A stretch of DNA of 57,728 nucleotides from Saccoglossus kowalevskii (taxonomy: Eukaryota; Hemichordata; Enteropneusta; Harrimaniidae), in assembly GCF_000003605.2 (NCBI RefSeq), contig NW_003119426.1, positions 362,378 to 420,105 of the forward strand, in the 5' to 3' direction. The stretch's first letter is position 1; every line of letters starts with the position of its first letter. Below the pieces are notes generated by a model. That model did no database searches. It was given only the letters and a program-made list of their open reading frames with translations, and had not been told where the DNA came from. The translations under genes and the position numbers were made by a program. Below, piece after piece: positions 48,040-57,728 of the stretch.

Positions 48040-49020
48040 GGACAACCCCCATCGACTATTGTAATCATCGCGAGAGATGATAAAATCAGTTGGTTTGGCA
48101 ACACACCAAGAAATATTTGAGCACTGAAGCTATGTTTTCAGAATACAAAATTGTTGGGGGATAGAGTTCCATTCTCTGACAACTGTAGTGAGTAGTGAGA
48201 GAGGACTTGTGGCCAGATGGGACCCTAAAGTCACTCCATACACTTGAAACTGTGTCATATGAGTGCACTTCTCAAAGGTGCCAAATTATGGGACACTCTC
48301 CACATTAAAACCATCTTATTAAAATGGATTCGCTGTTTAACACTCATCTATCGTAAGTTAGACAACATATCCTCAATATGGGTCCGAGGACCAGCCTTCA
48401 AAATAATTCGCATTGCGCGATTCTGTAGTCTCTGTAATCTGGAGATGTTCTTACTAGAAGATACAGATGAATGGAGAGCAGCGTTTTAAAATGCTCAGAC
48501 CTCTATTTATTTTTGTAATTTGCTCATCAAAGTTGAGGTGGGCATCTATAGAAACACCGATATATTTTAAAGCCCTAAATTGCTCTAAATTAAATTGATC
48601 TAGCTTTACATTAAGGGTGGCTGTTGGTAAATGCCGAACTTTCTTGTGATTACAAATCAGTATAGAATTAGTTTTGCCAACATGAAGGCTGAGCTTGTTG
48701 GCATATAGCCATGTATGTACATTTTTTAAATCTTCATTTAGAGCACTTGTGACCTTAACAATATCTTTGTTCTTGAAATAAAAAGCTGTATCATCAGCAT
48801 ACATATTAACATCACAGTATTTCAGACAAACAGGCAAGTCATTGACATAAATAACAAATAACATAGGCCCCAGAATGGAACCTTGGGGAACCTCGGTTGT
48901 AATGGACTCTGACATAGGAAGAGATCCATTTATATGGGCAACCTGAACACGGTTGCTCAAATAAGACCTAAACCATTTTAAATGGTTGCCTTCTATACCA
49001 TCGTGTATCGATTTCGGCTA
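48040..49020 (-). mobile_element. CR1/Jockey-like LINE 3' fragment with RT palm
   Basis: The - strand open frame 48960-48454 encodes reverse transcriptase blocks: 'EVPQGSILGPMLFVIYVNDL', the catalytic 'MYADDTAFYF', and 'KYIGVSIDAHLNFDEQI'. Upstream of its ATG the same frame continues as 'GIEGNHLKWFRSYL' to about 49015, where the element is truncated. Downstream, after frame changes, 'RLQNRAMRIIL' and 'VKQRIHFNKMVLMW' mark the C-terminal region to about 48050. The endonuclease and fingers domains are missing, so it is a dead, 5'-truncated copy. Confidence 0.88.
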
Positions 49021-50339
49021 CAACTGACATGTACAATAGTATTGAAACATGACAACATTAACATCCCAACTGTAATTCAATAATAAGGCTTTATATGTGA
49101 CGTCATAAGTGATTCCGACCACATGTATTACATCGGTGGATACATAACTAGTGGATTAATACGTATTTCTGATTACGTTTTAGAGTACACATTTATCAAT
49201 TATTGGCGAGAAAGATGTTTATCCAGACATTCTCTAATAGGTACTAAGCATACTATAATTCCAATCTATTGTTTGAAAGCTTTGATATAGAATACGGTTA
49301 TGTATATGCTGAACCGATGTTTAAGGGATTTTCTGAAGTCCAATTTCGTAGCTGAAGAAAACCTAATGGTTTTTTTTTTCGCTGCTACCTCTAGCAGGGT
49401 GCTTTATCGTAACATGTTCACAGTTCATATATTCCGATAAACATGTGATGTAGTATAAATTTGATGAGCATTGTCTGTGCTACTATGCTTTTTCATGTCA
49501 TGTTCCGCATTTAAATTTCGGTTATTAAGTTGAGGGGAGGGCATGTCTTGAGTACGAAATATTTGAAAAGTTTGAAGCTGAACAACCTCAAATAGTACAC
49601 TGAGAAAAGTACTTATTGATAGTATTATATAATGGAAAATGTGAATACAGTATTTACTAATGTTCATTGGCGAGGTGAGGATAAGAGCGCATAAAAATAC
49701 ACACGGGAAATCTTGTATTGATCACCACTCAAAAATAACAATGAACAAATCTTTACTTAGTATCAATTGTATTGACGCAATTTACATGTCTGAAATTGTC
49801 ACTTTAAGAAAATGACAAAAATTGCTAATGAATTTTAACTCAACTCCAGTGAGTCCATTGGCTGCGTCTGCTCGCCAGGCAAATATAATCATTATTATAC
49901 TGGCTCAGTATTTATTCAGTAAATTATAAAAACACGTTTTTCAATGCTCAAATTTCAAGCAAATATCGGAAATCAACAACAATCATCTATAGTGCATACA
50001 CTAGGAAACTGTCATTTTTTTATTTATGTTTTTATTTCTGGCGCTAAACATGCGCCCAATATTCAAAAAAGAAACTCGAAGAATCTTACTAGCAACTAAT
50101 AGTATCGGCATCGGTGATTTAACCACAGTCATTATTGAATCAGGAGTGAATGAATGAATGAATGAATGAATGAATGTTAATTAGCTTCACACATCGCTGC
50201 ACTGAGCTCTTCAAACTTGCTAAAAATTCACCTCTTTGAGAGTTAAGTTTACTTTTTTGCTTATCTACGTTGCTTCATTAATACTTTCTGCATATGGTCA
50301 TTACTTTTCTATTCATTTTAGGCATACAACTGCCGTGTT
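49021..50339. other. Spacer with a (GAAT)n microsatellite
   Basis: AT-rich. The GAAT run is at 50147-50176. No gene seen. Confidence 0.45.
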
Positions 50340-50373
50340 TTGGTTGATTTAATTTTTCGTTGTCTTGCCGGTG

Positions 50374-50386
50374 CCAAGATGGCCGC
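50374..50386 (+). promoter_or_regulatory. YY1-like motif at the 5' end of the Tx1-like LINE
   Basis: CCAAGATGGCCGC fits the YY1 core (AAGATGGCGGC-like). In mammalian L1 a site of very similar sequence near the element start positions transcription initiation. Here it lies about 35 nt from the apparent element start. Motif match only. Confidence 0.4.
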
Positions 50387-52495
50387 TCCCACGTGTTGGA
50401 AATCCGTTTTCGGGTGTTACTCGCAAGCACGATATTAAGTGCGAGTATGTTGATGGCGTAGGAATTGAGGCCTATGTACAGGCAATATCTTCTATTGTTG
50501 GGGCAAAGTGTATTGTAGCTGCTTCCCGTGTCAATCGAAGTGTTATTGTTTTTGTTGAATGTGTTACCTCAGAACTGGTTTGCCCGAGGGTCTTTCTATT
50601 GGGTCGTCATTTCTTTATACTCCTACAACTGACATTATGACTAGCACTGCCATTAATGACACAATAACTGAGACTGCTGAACGCAATCAAAACTCAACTG
50701 AAAATGATGAAACAGATTTTTTTATATTTTAATAACTGATAATGTTGATAAAAATAATATGGAAACTGAACTGACTGGCGTGTGTGGTGACGACTCAACT
50801 TTGATTGAGCCCAGCACAGATGCTATTCAATGCCGCGCGTACAGGTCATTGTAATGCTAATGAGATTGTCAGCACTGCGACAAAAACAATAATAGATGGT
50901 TCACCAAACAATGATGAGGAGATGGCATCCTGTTCTTCCGTCGATCCATCGTTCATCGATCCGTTTGACTCAAAGCATCAACATCCAAATTTTTCCATTT
51001 GACGTTTCAGATATGTCGAGCGAAACATCAAGTCTCTTCTTGCGCATGATAAAATACAAAACATTTTGGATGACTCTTATAATTATAAACTTCCGATTGC
51101 TCTAGCCAATAGGTTTGTCCGGACCTGCGCTTACTTGTGAGCTCTTTAAAGTCATTTCAGGGAAAATAACGACTTCCCTCCAAAGGAAAAAAATCGCATA
51201 AGGCGAACTAACAACTAACCATTAATATTGAAAAAAATTAATAATAAATCAAATAGTTGCGCCTATGTTTTTCTCTATACACTTTTCCTGTATTCACACT
51301 GGTGTCGAGCCATTCAGGAATTACTTGGTATTTACATCGTTGTCGTGATTCTTTCAAGAGATATCAAGTGTTTGAATTTATTAAACAAAACCATTTCAGT
51401 GATTTTTGTTTCCTCCATGAAACGCATTCCGTACCTTCTGATGAAGTAAGGTGGCAAGTGGTATGGAAAGCACCTATGTATTTTTCACATGAAAGTTCGC
51501 GTTCTGCTGGTGTTGCCATACTTTTTAAACCAAATAAAAATGTTAATATTTTAAATTTAAATAATGTTGTTCCTGGACGTCTCGCACATACACTCGGTGA
51601 TAGCGTTCCGGTGCATTTAATTAATGTGTATGCTCCGACAAGCGGGTTTGAACCTCTTGAAATCTTTAAAGTTTTAAAATCCTTTTTGGACAGCTTAAAT
51701 AACGACCCATTTGTCATTGGGGTCACTTTAATTGTACCCCATGCCCCGCGAATGATAGAGCTGAAAGCACTGAACCACACTTTTTATCTTCAAACTCCCT
51801 GTCCAATATTTTACATAGGCTTAAAGTTGTTGACGCATGGCGTCAGTGCAACACTTAAGCCAAAGAGTTTACTTGGAAAAGAAATGAATTCAAATCCCGT
51901 ATAGACACATTCTATAAATCTATTGCGTCTAGAAATAAACAGTAGTTCCATCTGTCCACATTATAATTTCTCTGATCATTGCCTTGTTACACTTTGTCTT
52001 TCATTCAAGTCTATACGAAATCTTAACCCTGTATGGTGTTTTAACTCTAGTCTTCTTCAAGTTTTCTGTGAAATAATTAATGATTACTGGCTCACATGGC
52101 ATAAAAAGAAGTCGCATTTCAATAACATCCAGTTGTGGTAAGATATTGGAAACATCAAGATCTCACTTAACTGTACACTTCCAAGTTAAGTAATAATTAG
52201 AAACAAACTAAAAACATGACAACATGACATCAATAATATTGAACAACAACTGCAATCCAATCCTGATCTCGTCAACCAGCTCAATGAAAAGAAAGCTCTA
52301 CTTGAAAATTTAGTAAAGTCCAAAACAAGGGGCAGCGATACGCTCCAGGCACAAAGTACCGATGCTCCAACTTCGTTCTTTTTTAACTTTGAAAAAACAG
52401 GGGCAGTCAAAAAATCACGTTGCAACTACAAAGACAAGCAGCCTGTCGGCTGGGATAACTCTGCTGTTGGCAATACACATTTCAATCAAAGAACT

Positions 52496-52860
52496 GAAGA
52501 TATCATTACGAAATGAACAAATCGCAGAGGTCCACATGTAGTACCTATATATGTAATATTAATTTTTAACAAAAATGACAAAAATATTCATCAAAATTAG
52601 AAAATTGAAGATATCATCACGAAATGAACAAATCGCAGTGAGGTCCACATGTAGTACCTATATATGTAATATCAAAGCAATCAGACTTACGTTTTTGAAA
52701 AAGAAGTCGAAAATATCACTTTTTACCAAAAATTCCAAAGTATTCACCAAAATTAGACAATTATATCATCATGAAATGAACAAATCTAAGAGAGGTCTAC
52801 CTACCCAAGGTACATATACACCAAGCATCAAAGCATTCAGACAGTTTCCAAGAAGAAGTT
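52496..52860 (+). repeat. Short tandem repeat inserted in LINE ORF2
   Basis: Three diverged units beginning at about 52496, 52607 and 52761 share 'ATATCATYACGAAATGAACA', 'GAGGTCCACATGTAGTACCT' and 'ATATATGTAATAT'. The LINE reading frames stop just left of it and resume near 52985, so it is an insertion or local expansion within a dead LINE. Confidence 0.7.
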
Positions 52861-54956
52861 GAAAAAGTAAAAAGTTGACGCGGTCGAAAGACGTCTACGG
52901 ACAATCACTCATATGATAAGCTCCGCTTGACAAAGTAGACAGTGGAGCTAACAAGATGGTACAATCGTTGATGCCCCACATGAGATGCAACAACTAACTA
53001 GAGATTTTTACTCTCACTTGTTTTCACCGGACCCTGTGTCTATGGATTGTCAACACAAATTACTTTCTAATCTTCCTCAACTTGATGATGATTTAAAAGA
53101 CAAGTGCGACATGGATCTAACATTTGAAGAGCTTACTGCGTCTGTAAAATCAATTTCTTCAGGTACATCTCCAGGTATTGATGGCCTTCCTGGCGAATTT
53201 TGCAAACATTTTTGGCCCACCTTGGGTTCTGACCTACATGAAGTCTTTCTTGCCTCGATCAAGGACTGGGAGCTACCGCTTTCATGTAGACGAGCTGTCA
53301 TTACTCTGCTGCCTAAAAATGGAAACAATAATTTGTTAAAGAATTGGCGTCCGGTCAGTCTATTATGCTCTGATTATAAGATATTGACCAAAGCTCTTTC
53401 CTTCAGACTCAAGGCTGTACTCAGTAACATAATTCACATTGATCAGAGTTACTGTATACCTGGTCGACAGATATTTGACAACATTAACTTGGCACGTGAC
53501 ATCATCACGTATGCAAATGTAACAATACAGCTCTTGGTATTGTATCTTGAGATCGAGAAAAAGCTTTTGACCGTATACTCCACGATTATCTGAATAACAC
53601 TCTCAAAACATTCGGATTTGGTGATAATTTCACTAACTATATATCAATTTTATATAAATTTTTTTTTTTACTCAGGAACACATTCTCTTGTTCGATTGAA
53701 CAGCAATCTTACTGCTCCTTCTGCAATTCGCCGGCGGCATACGTCAAGGCTTTTCACTCTCTGGACAGCTGTATTCTATTTGTATTGAGCCGTTGCTTCA
53801 CAATATACGAACTGAGAGTGGTATGCAGGGTATTCAAGTATGTGATTCAGCGAGGGGAACACCCCATCTCACTGCGTATGCTGATGACGTCAGTTTCTTT
53901 TTAACAAATAACACAAGTCCTAGGAATTATGGGTGGGGCAATGGAAAACAAGAACTGATATGCCCTTGAATATCAACTTGAACAACCTGGGTCTTAGAGT
54001 TCTTGGCACATTTCTTGGGAATACACCTAGTATGTGGCTTGATAAATAATGGACTGATGTTAGCGACAAAAATAGAGGACTTTGGTTGTTAATCAGTTGA
54101 CAGTGTCCAAATTACTTCATAAGCTAGTTTGTTTATTCCTCCCAGTACTTTAATTCATCATATTCATAAACTCTTTATTGATTTCTTTTGGCAGGGTCGC
54201 CATTGGCTACCTGCAGAATATATGTATTTACCACCCTCACAGGGTGGTCAAGTTTTACCATCAAGAATTGCCTTCTTTCGTTTGCAACACATTACTTTTA
54301 CTCTAATTAGAAGCATTCTAGTTTTTATTTTACTATTTACTTTCTTAAACGTTTTAATAATTTAAAATATGACAAACAGTTGTTTGTTGCAAATGTGCCA
54401 CTTTCTGTTCATACTATTCCAGTTTACTATTGTGAGCTTATGAAGGTTTAGTCCTCCGTCTTCAACTATTAGAAAATGACAACCGACCACCTCTGTTTCT
54501 CGGGAACCGCTCCTGTACAACAGGCACATTTTGCACCCTTTGTATGCTGTTCCACTCACTTTCACACATTTTCGTGATGCGGCCATTACGAAAATTGGGG
54601 ATCTTGTCGCTGGAACTGCGTGGCTTGGACGTGACATTTTGTAGAACAAAATGCCGATATGTTCTAGAAGGGTATTTAATGTTGCAGTTGATGTGGTGCA
54701 CAGAGCTATCCCACCTCAATTTAAAGAAATTATCGAAGATAAAGACAATGACATACTTTTAAATTGTCTACTTTATAAGTTACAAAAGTGAGTTATATTT
54801 CAAAGCATGTATGAACAGATAATCTCTTAGTCAGGTTGCCGACCCAGAAAAGCGTAAAAGTGCGTATGACTTAGGTTTTTTGCTGAAATGTGTCTACAGT
54901 ATGTCTACTTCAAGATTCTGATGGGTGCCCAGTTGGCACCTTGAGCATTTTTTCTA

Positions 54957-55370
54957 ATTTGCATAAATCCAAAATGGCTGCCAATGAGGATCGAGCATGC
55001 TATTATGATGATATCTCCGCATCAAGATGGAAATTTCAACTGATGTAAAATATGCAAATTGTGTATTGAGGCCCCCAAAATAAATATTAGTCCCCGTGTT
55101 TGTTAAAATTATCATTTGCATAAATACCTCATTTGCATAAATCCAAAATGGACGCCAATGACGATCACGCATGCTATTATGATGATATCTTCGCATCAAG
55201 ATGGAAATTTCAACTGCTGTATATTATGCAAAGTGAGTATTGAGGCCTCCAGAATAAATATTAAGCCGCATGTTTGTTAAATTCACAATTTCCATAAATA
55301 CTTCATTTGCATAAATCCAAAATGGCCGCAAATGAGAATCAAACAGGCTCTAAGGCGATATATTCATGAC
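54957..55370. repeat. Tandem satellite, 174-bp unit, with POU octamers
   Basis: Units at 54957-55130 and 55131-55304, plus a partial third at 55305-55370. Each starts ATTTGCATAAATCCAAAATG. The octamer ATTTGCAT or its inverse occurs at 54957, 55052, 55114, 55131 and 55305. Antisense frames here (54954-55199) come from the repeat. Confidence 0.88.
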
Positions 55371-56039
55371 TATATTTAATTTTTGGCTGATCTGGAGGTT
55401 ATTAATAAATCATCAGTAGCTGTTGTTTTTCAGTCTACTCTCATTCTGTGACAGCCAATCAGACTCACGCATTTCGCAGAGTGCGCGAGCAACAATGCAT
55501 TCCTGTATGATCGCGTATGCAGTCTGTGAGATGCAGAGTTTATTTTTTATTTTTCAATTTAATGCCAAGATTCAATGAGTTTTTGCTGAAGTAAAGTTTT
55601 CCAATATTGAGGTAATAAACCTTTACATTTGTTTAAAGTGGCAGATTTTGCTCTGTTTCTGTATGATAAACTGGCGATAAACACAACTATGATGGGGTTC
55701 CTATGACCCCCCCCCCCCCAAAGTTCCAGTTTCTCGGCACAGACGACGATCGGTTGACCCTCAGTCACCTCTAATGGGTAAACCATTTTAAGTATATTGA
55801 CCTCGTCATTTGTATTATTCCTTAATAAATATCACCAAACAGCCAATAAAATATTTATTATACAAAGTGTGTAAATAGTAATTATGTATTGAGCATGTGC
55901 CAGGAAGGGACTTGAACAACTTTAGCAGAATTCCAAGATGGCAATTCACATGTACAGTAAAATACAGTAAAGTAAAATAGCAATTCTGAGAAAAAAAAAA
56001 CTTTCTTATTTGTATTCATCAATAAACACAGCTTCATAG
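55371..56039. other. Spacer, no gene seen
   Basis: A CCAAT motif (GACAGCCAATCAGA, about 55450-55463) sits in a GC-richer patch, and a C13 tract lies near 55707-55719. No gene. Confidence 0.4.
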
Positions 56040-57670
56040 GACTATAAAAACTTATCTAGAATCTGATATAACATGGTTTACTACAGTTATTGCTAACACT
56101 CGTGGTAACACTCCAGTACCTGAATGGTCTGGTTACCTGACTGGTATTACTAGCATGATTGTTCATGAGCCAGGACATTCAACAAGATTTTCATTTGGCC
56201 CATTGATAGATTCACCACCTTCCCATCCTGATACTGTGACAACAATCTTGTTTATTGAAGATTTCATGAAACAGAATGATGTACCGTACACTCATGTATC
56301 TGCCAATATGCAGCTGTACAAGGTAGTGATGCAGATTCAATGGTCTTTCCCTGACAAATGGAATAATCTCGTAGTGCGTCCTGGTGGTATGCACACACTG
56401 ATGTCTTTCTATTGGTTGCATTGTTACTCTGAAGAATAATAGTGGCCTGGAGGCAATTCTTGGTGTGGCATTCAAGGGTGTTGTTCAGATGCTCAATGGA
56501 AAGGCATGGCCCAAGGCACTCCGAGGATTGAGGATGGTCACAGCAGCACTACTAGAACCATTGATTCTCACAGGAAAGTTTACTTTGGAAGACCTGGAAG
56601 ATGAGTTTGACAGTGTTCGCAGTTCTTCACGTACAGGTCGCCTTTGGATAGACTGTCTGATTACACCTGTCATAATCCAGCACTTGTTCCTCTGTGCGGA
56701 AAGGGAGGGAGATTGGTTGCTCCATGTTTATTGTCTGCAGTGTATGTTGCCATAATTCTTTGCAGCAGGCCACTGGAATTATGCACGATATATTTTGTGG
56801 CACATTTGTGACATGTCTACATCATTACCAGAAGTGGTACAAGCTGCTTTCCTGAGAGGTGAACATGTTTGTCGACACCGTCGTGGAGTGTGGAATTCAC
56901 TTTTCCTTGACCAATTTGGTGAACAAATCTACATACGATATGGAAAGGCCAAAGGAGGGTTAGTAGAAAAGACCCTTTCTGAAGAACAAGTAGCTGGTTG
57001 GATACTTTCTCACCCCCTATGCAATAGTCTATCTCTTGCTTGTGACAAAATGTATGATGAAGCGCTTGATGAAGAACATGGTATGGAACTAAATTCTCAC
57101 AAAGAAGAGGGAAAAAGAAGGAAAGAACTAGATGCCTCCGACAGGAATTATTGCAGAACTAAAGCAGTACGGTAATCCTCTTACCACACAACTAGGCGAT
57201 GCACTCATCAATATTGTTAGTGTCCGTGTTGCTCCAGATACTGTGAATGTAGATAACGCACTTGTCATTGGTCAGCAAATGGTTGCCGAATTCTCAGCAA
57301 AATTGCTGGAAGGATTTCATACTCCACTGAGAAAGAAAGTAATACCATGGAGACTATGAAGAAAAGCACTAAAATAGGAGATACTAATGTCTATGACATG
57401 GAAAAGTTGTATGCACGCCTGCTTGTTATCTCCCAGAAAAGAGACGTCCACCTGCCTGATCTTTTTCAGTACGAGCTCTCACCAGTATCTTCTTCAATCT
57501 TTGATGAACATGGAGATATGCGGAAAGGAGTGAAATCAGTTCTCGTGACAAAGTTGGCCGTGTTTGCTTCTACACATCTTTCACCTGTAGACATGGAAAT
57601 AGTGGATGGAAATGAAGCTCTCTATCATACACCTTGGTCAAAATTGGGAACTGTAGAACAGTTCTCATAA
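56040..57670 (+). mobile_element. Mobile-element-type protein gene, broken into four frames
   Basis: This matches, from memory of many invertebrate genomes, a high-copy family of uncharacterised transposon-type proteins. Readable parts, in order, are 'RPGGMHTLMSF' (about 56380); 'GKAWPKALRGLRMVTAALL'; 'SRTGRLWIDCLITPV'; 'AEREGDWLLHVYCLQCMLP', followed by an in-frame TAA where the family reads on; 'FFAAGHWNYARY'; 'GEHVCRHRRGVWN'; 'IYIRYGKAKGG'; and later 'VDGNEALYHTPWSKLGTVE' at 57610-57660. Frame changes occur near 56409, 57132 and 57345, so it is inactive. The frames at 56155, 56465, 56795, 57132 and 57347 are its pieces. The element probably continues past the window. No catalytic motif is visible and I cannot name the superfamily. 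Confidence 0.65.
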
Positions 57671-57728
57671 AGCTTTTTCCAGCGTTTTAATAGACCATAT
57701 GACATTTATGTAATTTTGATAAATACAT

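Larger units (their letters stand above)
50340..54780 (+). mobile_element. Tx1/L1-group LINE, two ORFs, decayed
   Basis: A long non-LTR retrotransposon. The ORF1 remnant runs 50365-51110: 'IVGAKCIVAASRVNRSVIVF' is the RNA-binding ORF1 block of Tx1-type elements. ORF2 begins about 51240. Its endonuclease has 'DFCFLHETH', 'SAGVAILF', 'LINVYAPTS' and the catalytic 'SDH' near 51976. Its reverse transcriptase (52985-53593, then shifted frames) has 'GIDGLPGEF', 'LPKNGNNNLLKNWRPVSLL' and 'AYADDVSFF' at about 53875-53901. The C-terminal thumb region ('HKLFIDFFWQGR') is at about 54160-54200. Stops and frameshifts are many. A repeat insertion separates endonuclease and polymerase. The 5' end holds CCAAGATGGCCGC, a YY1-type site. 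Confidence 0.88.

Noticed and set aside
55559-55786. 75-codon - strand frame with a glycine run
   Set aside because: The glycine run is the translation of a C13 tract.
1-57728. tRNA, rRNA or snRNA genes
   Set aside because: Scanning for T-loop GTTCGAATC-type and anticodon-arm patterns gave only isolated matches without the rest of a cloverleaf. A covariance-model search would be decisive.

Overview
This is a stretch of AT-rich, intron-bearing animal nuclear DNA with long repeat-filled spacers. The phase-conserved spliced genes, the CR1-like and Tx1-like LINEs, the Polinton-like remnant, the many small inverted-repeat elements and a 50-base assembly gap all point to a metazoan draft genome. 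A marine invertebrate is likely, and a hemichordate or similar deuterostome is my best guess, but the sequence alone does not prove the species.

Only two genes look intact. The first is a four-exon SAM-dependent methyltransferase on the + strand (15298-18667, 265 aa predicted), related to the juvenile-hormone-acid-methyltransferase-like group. The second is a four-exon SLC16/monocarboxylate-transporter-like gene on the - strand (26370-29612, 447 aa predicted). Two further SLC16 paralogues lie in the same orientation. The one at 3713-6304 has no visible first exon and its last two membrane segments are deleted. The one at 38352-42827 keeps all four exons, but exon 3 carries a +1 insertion and an internal deletion of about 50 nt. 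The three copies share intron positions and phases and exon sizes (214, 144, about 780 nt), so they are a tandem gene family with one working member. Copies 2 and 3 also share a CTCF-like motif in intron 2.

The rest is mostly mobile or repeated DNA. At 9235-11060 there is a decayed Polinton/adintovirus-like element: a protein-primed type-B DNA polymerase readable in pieces from the third exonuclease motif to motif B, followed by a packaging-ATPase-like Walker B stretch, with a TTAA-flanked MITE inserted in it. Other elements are a CR1-like LINE (1505-2720), a second LINE on the - strand (48040-49020), a long Tx1-like LINE with ORF1 and ORF2 (50340-54780) that contains its own repeat insertion, and a broken multi-ORF element at the right end (56040-57670). 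Small elements include a TTAA-flanked MITE family (three copies), a CAGGGG-ended MITE inside the methyltransferase intron, a roughly 900-bp fold-back element, and a 264-bp inverted-repeat element. Satellites and minisatellites lie at 11636-12090, 19780-21330 and 54957-55370. A three-copy dispersed repeat lies at 24238, 29995 and 34595.

The observations I rate highest are: a TATA box preceded by two perfect three-unit heat-shock elements at 22578-22755, with no recognised gene behind it; the Polinton polymerase/ATPase remnant; a 45-nt near-exact copy of a methyltransferase exon segment 2 kb upstream of that gene; a satellite whose monomers each carry POU octamers; and the graded decay of the SLC16 cluster, including a duplicated splice donor. 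No ncRNA, tRNA, rRNA or CRISPR array was recognised.
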